64,000 nucleotides of DNA from Silvania confinis (lineage in GTDB: Bacteria > Pseudomonadota > Gammaproteobacteria > Enterobacterales > Enterobacteriaceae), in NCBI RefSeq assembly GCF_025564085.1, contig NZ_JAMGZJ010000066.1, positions 54,965 to 118,964 on the forward strand. The letters are read 5' to 3'. Positions 60,569-64,000 of this stretch are shown piece after piece. Each line of letters begins with the position of its first letter. Positions within the stretch are counted from its first letter, which is position 1. The translations under genes were made by a program, and so were the position numbers. The notes beneath the pieces are model-generated. The model ran no database searches. It worked only from the letters and a program-made list of their open reading frames with translations, and was not told the origin of the DNA.

Positions 60569-61744
60569 TCATCCGAGCGCGATGCGAGCGAGTTTGTCCA
60601 AGCGTCCGCTCAGACCAATCAACAGAAATGCTGCGAGAACGATAACGGCGCCAATCCACGGCGTTTGCGCCAGACCAACGTGTTCAACCGTCTGACCACC
60701 AATAATAGACCCTAACGCGATGCCGACGTTAAACGCGGCGATGTTCAGTCCGGAGGCGACATCCACGGCGTTTGGCGTATACAGTTCCGCTTTTTGTACG
60801 ACATACACCTGTAAGCCCGGCACGTTACCAAAGGCAAACATCCCCATTACCAGTACTGTGGCCAGCGCGGCATACTGCATGGATGCGGTGAACTGGAAGA
60901 TCAGTAGCAGAACAACCAGCGCGGCAAAAATAATCTTCAGTGCCGGCACTGCCCCATGTTTATCGGCAAGCTTTCCACCCCAGACGTTACCTATCGCTAC
61001 CGACACGCCGTATCCCAGCAGGATCCAGCTTACTGCGCTCGGTGAGAACCCGGCCAGCTCCTGCATCATCGGTGCCAGAAAAGTAAAAGCGGTGAACACG
61101 CCGCCGTAACCCAGCGCAGTGATGGCATAGATCATCAGCAAACGTGGGTGCGTCAGCACTTTCAGCTGGTCACGCAGAGTCGCTGCCGCACGACCGGGGA
61201 TATTCGAAGGGATCAGTATCAGGCTGCTGACTAATGCGATTACCCCAAGCAGTGACACCGCGAGGAAGGTTTCACGCCAGCCAAAGTGTTGGCCGATAAA
61301 GGTACCCAGTGGAACACCGGTAACCAGCGCGACGGTTAACCCACCAAACATTATGGCAATAGCGGAGGCCGCTTTTTCCTTTGGCACCAGGCTTGTTGCG
61401 ATTGTCGAACCGATGGAGAAGAAAACCCCATGAGCCAGCCCCGTCAGCAGACGGGCAACGATCAGCGTCGAATAATCAGGTGCCTGCCACGCGAGAATGT
61501 TTCCTGCAGTGAAGAGAACCATCAGCCCCATCAACAACTGCTTACGCGGTAGGCGACCGGTCAGGGCGGTGAGTACCGGTGCGCCGATAGCGACTCCGAG
61601 GGCGTAAATAGAAACCAGCAGACCCGCAGAAGGCAGCGAGATGGCAAGCTGATCAGCGATGGTCGGCACCAGACCGACAATAACAAATTCGGTCGTGCCA
61701 ATTGCAAAGGCACTGATCGTCAGGGCAAGTAGCGCCAGAGGCAT
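60569..61744 (-). CDS. MFS transporter, DHA1 family (YdhP/arabinose-efflux-like)
   Basis: This 391-residue major facilitator has 12 predicted membrane segments and the DHA1 motifs FAIGTTEFVIVGLVPTIA (helix 1), GRLPRKQ (loop 2-3), GLAHGVFFSIGS and VTGVPLGTFIGQHFGWRETF (motif C). It is probably a drug or sugar efflux proton antiporter; the substrate cannot be told. It lies between yafD and yafC, which are adjacent in E. coli, and is divergent from the LysR gene across 104 bp, so YafC may control it. Confidence 0.88.
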   Translation of the reverse strand: MPLALLALTISAFAIGTTEFVIVGLVPTIADQLAISLPSAGLLVSIYALGVAIGAPVLTALTGRLPRKQLLMGLMVLFTAGNILAWQAPDYSTLIVARLLTGLAHGVFFSIGSTIATSLVPKEKAASAIAIMFGGLTVALVTGVPLGTFIGQHFGWRETFLAVSLLGVIALVSSLILIPSNIPGRAAATLRDQLKVLTHPRLLMIYAITALGYGGVFTAFTFLAPMMQELAGFSPSAVSWILLGYGVSVAIGNVWGGKLADKHGAVPALKIIFAALVVLLLIFQFTASMQYAALATVLVMGMFAFGNVPGLQVYVVQKAELYTPNAVDVASGLNIAAFNVGIALGSIIGGQTVEHVGLAQTPWIGAVIVLAAFLLIGLSGRLDKLARIALG

Positions 61745-61848
61745 ATAAAACTCCGTATCAACAGGATTAAGATGACACGGAGTATGCGCCAGTGTTTAAA
61801 TAACAAAAATGCTCAAAGTATCAATACAATTTTGCGGATTAAGCAACA

Positions 61849-62751
61849 ATGAAAGCAACCTCTGAAGAACTGGCGATCTTTGTCGCCGTCGTTGAAAGCG
61901 GCAGCTTTAGTCGAGCCGCAGAGCAGCTGGGGCAAGCCAATTCAGCGGTGAGCCGGTCGGTAAAAAAACTGGAGATGAAGTTGGGTGTTAGCCTGCTTAA
62001 CCGGACCACCCGTCAGCTGAGCCTTACCGAAGAAGGTGAACGTTATTTTCGTCGGGTGCAGTCTATCCTGCAGGAAATGGCTGCTGCAGAAACAGAAATT
62101 ATGGAAACACGCAATACGCCACGGGGATTGTTGCGTATTGATGCCGCCACGCCTGTCGTGTTGCATTTCCTGATGCCGCTGATTAAACCTTTCCGGGAAC
62201 GTTATCCGGAAATGACGCTTTCACTGGTGTCGTCAGAGACGTTTATTAACCTTATTGAGCGCAAAGTAGATGTGGCTATCCGCGCCGGTACGCTCACTGA
62301 TTCAAGCCTGCGGGCACGCCCACTGTTCGCCAGCTATCGGAAAATTATCGCCTCTCCGGCATACATTGACCGTTTCGGGAAGCCAGAGACAATTGAGGAG
62401 CTAAAACGGCATCTGTGCCTGGGCTTTACTGAACCAGTGTCACTGAACACCTGGCCCCTTGCCTGTCATGATGGGCAGCTTCATGAAGTGACCAGCGGTT
62501 TATCTTCGAATAGCGGTGAGACGCTAAAGCAACTGTGTCTGGCCGGGAACGGCATCGCCTGCCTGTCGGACTATATGATTAACAAGGAAATTGCGCAGGG
62601 CGAGCTGGTAGAACTGATGGCGGATAAACGGCTGCCGGTCGAGATGCCGTTTAGCGCGGTTTATTACAGTGACAGAGCGGTGAGTACCCGGATCCGGGCA
62701 TTTATTGACTTTCTGAGCGAACATGTCAAACAGCTCCCGAAGGAGCTGTGA
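61849..62751 (+). CDS. yafC: LysR-family transcriptional regulator YafC
   Basis: YafC (300 residues) has an N-terminal winged helix (about 1-60: [53 protein letters not shown]) and a C-terminal periplasmic-binding-protein-like effector domain. The inducer is unknown. Close agreement with E. coli YafC supports the name. It is divergent from the MFS transporter, the typical LysR layout for a target gene. Confidence 0.93.
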   Translation: MKATSEELAIFVAVVESGSFSRAAEQLGQANSAVSRSVKKLEMKLGVSLLNRTTRQLSLTEEGERYFRRVQSILQEMAAAETEIMETRNTPRGLLRIDAATPVVLHFLMPLIKPFRERYPEMTLSLVSSETFINLIERKVDVAIRAGTLTDSSLRARPLFASYRKIIASPAYIDRFGKPETIEELKRHLCLGFTEPVSLNTWPLACHDGQLHEVTSGLSSNSGETLKQLCLAGNGIACLSDYMINKEIAQGELVELMADKRLPVEMPFSAVYYSDRAVSTRIRAFIDFLSEHVKQLPKEL

Positions 62752-62782
62752 GAGGGTTAAGGACGCAGAGGGGGGGGTTAAA

Positions 62783-63586
62783 TCAATCCCACTTCGGTGC
62801 CAGACCTTCCGGGCTCACCAGCCGATCGTCGCAGTCGAGTGCGGCGATCGCTTTTTTATCGTCCTGATCCAACTGCAGATCCTGTGCCAGCAGGTTACTT
62901 GCCAGATTTTCCGGTTTGGTTGAAGAAGGGATCACCGCATACCCCTCTCCCATCGCCCAGGCCAGAATAACTTGTGCCGCGGTTGCGCTGTGTTTGGCCG
63001 CAATACGTAGAATGGTTTCGTCTTTCAGTGCTTTGCCGTAAGCCAGCGTCATATAAGACGTGATATGGATGCCGCGCTGCTGCGCCCATTCCACCGCCTG
63101 GCGGTTTTGCAAATAAGGTGAAAGTTCGATCTGATTGGTCGCGATATTTTCTGCGCCCACTGACACAATAGCTCTTTCCATCAATGGGATAGTGAAGTTT
63201 GATATTCCGATTTCACGCGTTAACCCCTGCTTTTTCGCTTCCATCAATGCTGCCATAGACTCCTCTACTGCAACTGCATCATTTGGCGACGGCCAGTGGA
63301 TCAAGGTGAGATCAACATAATCGGTACCGAGTTTTTTCAGGCTCTCAACCAGGCTGGGAATTAATTTATCCTTGCTCAGGTTCTCAATCCAGATCTTGGT
63401 GGTAATAAATAGTGCATCACGCGGGACGCCACTCTCCGCGATTGCCTGCCCGACGGCAGCTTCGTTATCGTAAATTTGTGCTGTATCAATCGTACGGTAG
63501 CCCAATTCAAGCGCGTTTTTAACGGATGCGATTACAACGTCGTCTTTCAGGCGGAAAGTGCCCAGACCAAATGCAGGGATAGCCAT
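62783..63586 (-). CDS. dkgB: 2,5-didehydrogluconate reductase B (aldo-keto reductase)
   Basis: DkgB (267 residues) is an NADPH-dependent aldo-keto reductase acting on 2,5-diketo-D-gluconate, methylglyoxal and other aldehydes. The TIM barrel has [14 protein letters not shown] (catalytic Asp and Tyr), FITTKIW (Lys), LTLIHWPSP (His) and the cofactor-binding [11 protein letters not shown] near the C-terminus. It lies next to aspU and the rRNA operon end as in E. coli. Confidence 0.95.
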   Translation of the reverse strand: MAIPAFGLGTFRLKDDVVIASVKNALELGYRTIDTAQIYDNEAAVGQAIAESGVPRDALFITTKIWIENLSKDKLIPSLVESLKKLGTDYVDLTLIHWPSPNDAVAVEESMAALMEAKKQGLTREIGISNFTIPLMERAIVSVGAENIATNQIELSPYLQNRQAVEWAQQRGIHITSYMTLAYGKALKDETILRIAAKHSATAAQVILAWAMGEGYAVIPSSTKPENLASNLLAQDLQLDQDDKKAIAALDCDDRLVSPEGLAPKWD

Positions 63587-63711
63587 TGAATGCCTCTTTT
63601 CTTTGTCGTGTTTGTTAATGAAGAGGATTATTTATGCTGTGGCTATGTGAAAAAAGAGGGTATTAAGCAGAGGATTTTTGCGTTAAACGCAATAATTAAA
63701 CGACAGATAAG

Positions 63712-63745
63712 AAAAAAGCCCTGAGCGTTAGCTCAGGGCTTTCAA
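63712..63745 (-). terminator. Rho-independent terminator after the rRNA-aspU transcript
   Basis: AGCCCTGAGC and GCTCAGGGCT form a strong stem, followed on the minus strand by six Ts. It lies 10 bases past the tRNA-Asp gene and probably ends the rRNA operon transcript. Confidence 0.88.
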
Positions 63746-63749
63746 TAAG

Positions 63750-63826
63750 TGGCGGAACGGACGGGACTCGAACCCGCGACCCCCTGCGTGACAGGCAGGT
63801 ATTCTAACCGACTGAACTACCGCTCC
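63750..63826 (-). tRNA. aspU: tRNA-Asp (anticodon GTC), distal to 5S rRNA
   Basis: This 77-nt gene on the minus strand is identical to the copy at 54224-54300. It lies 53 bp after the 5S gene and before a terminator, so it is transcribed as the last gene of the rRNA operon, matching E. coli aspU of rrnH. Confidence 0.97.
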
Positions 63827-63879
63827 ACCGAAGACTTCTGTAACCACCGGTTTATTGCCCCGGTTTACTACTTAATTTG

Positions 63880-63999
63880 ATGCCTGGCAGTTCCCTACTC
63901 TCGCATGGGGAGACCCCACACTACCATCGGCGCTACGGCGTTTCACTTCTGAGTTCGGCATGGGGTCAGGTGGGACCACCGCGCTAAAGCCGCCAGGCA
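63880..63999 (-). rRNA. rrf: 5S ribosomal RNA
   Basis: This 120-nt gene reads TGCCTGGCGGC at its 5' end and closes with the complementary CTGCCAGGCAT. The conserved internal CCATGCCGAACTCAGAAG is present. It is the 3' end of an rRNA operon that continues right of the window. Confidence 0.97.
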
Positions 64000-64000
64000 A

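Overview
The window is enterobacterial chromosome, most like Enterobacter, Lelliottia, Leclercia or Klebsiella. From about 21.4 kb to the right end it follows the E. coli order running from thrW to the rrnH end, read backwards: thrW, proA, proB, phoE, crl, frsA, gpt, pepD, dinB, dpaA, yafJ, gmhA, fadE, yafV, aspV, dnaQ, rnhA, yafS, gloB, mltD, yafE-like, yafD, yafC, dkgB, aspU, 5S rRNA. A Na+-NQR operon (nqrABCDEF plus nqrM), absent from E. coli K-12, argues for the Enterobacter/Klebsiella side of the family. Genus is an inference from gene content only.

Positions 1-21.3 kb are an accessory island at the 3' end of tRNA-Thr(CGT), next to a P22-type integrase and an overlapping excisionase-like gene. 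It runs off the left edge, so the far attachment site is not visible. It is mainly antiviral. A HelD-like superfamily 1 helicase carries an inserted nuclease-like motif and is cut by the window edge. A type I restriction-modification operon (hsdM-hsdS-DUF4268 nuclease-hsdR) follows. Divergent from it is a complete type I Zorya system (zorABCD), with a perfect inverted repeat just upstream of zorA. Between zorD and the integrase lie scraps: the 3' end of a lost gene, a Rap1a/Tai-like secreted protein, a small secreted protein of unknown function, and the C-terminal part of a phage ejection-type protein. These suggest a decayed prophage that became a defence-gene carrier.

A second accessory block (29.3-39.9 kb) sits between pepD and dinB with no integrase or tRNA beside it. 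It is a Ter stress-response cluster. terZABCDE runs rightward. A divergent operon runs leftward and encodes an ATP-grasp enzyme, a TRSP-type phosphoribosyltransferase, a HAD phosphatase, a StiP/PELOTA-type phosphoribosyltransferase-like protein, a CitE-like lyase and the regulator TerW. The divergent promoter region carries two copies of the palindrome ATCATRATATGAT, one near each transcription unit, which are good candidates for the operator.

The rest is housekeeping: proline synthesis (proBA), phosphoporin PhoE with a clear Pho box, nucleotide salvage (gpt), dipeptidase (pepD), Pol IV (dinB) with a LexA box, Na+-pumping respiration (nqr), LPS heptose synthesis (gmhA), beta-oxidation (fadE, with a FadR site), methionine-salvage amidase (yafV), replication proofreading (dnaQ), RNase HI, glyoxalase II, and the peptidoglycan enzymes mltD and dpaA. 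Oddities in the core are a secreted GDPD-family protein that has lost most active-site residues, an MFS transporter between yafC and yafD, and no ivy gene between fadE and yafV.
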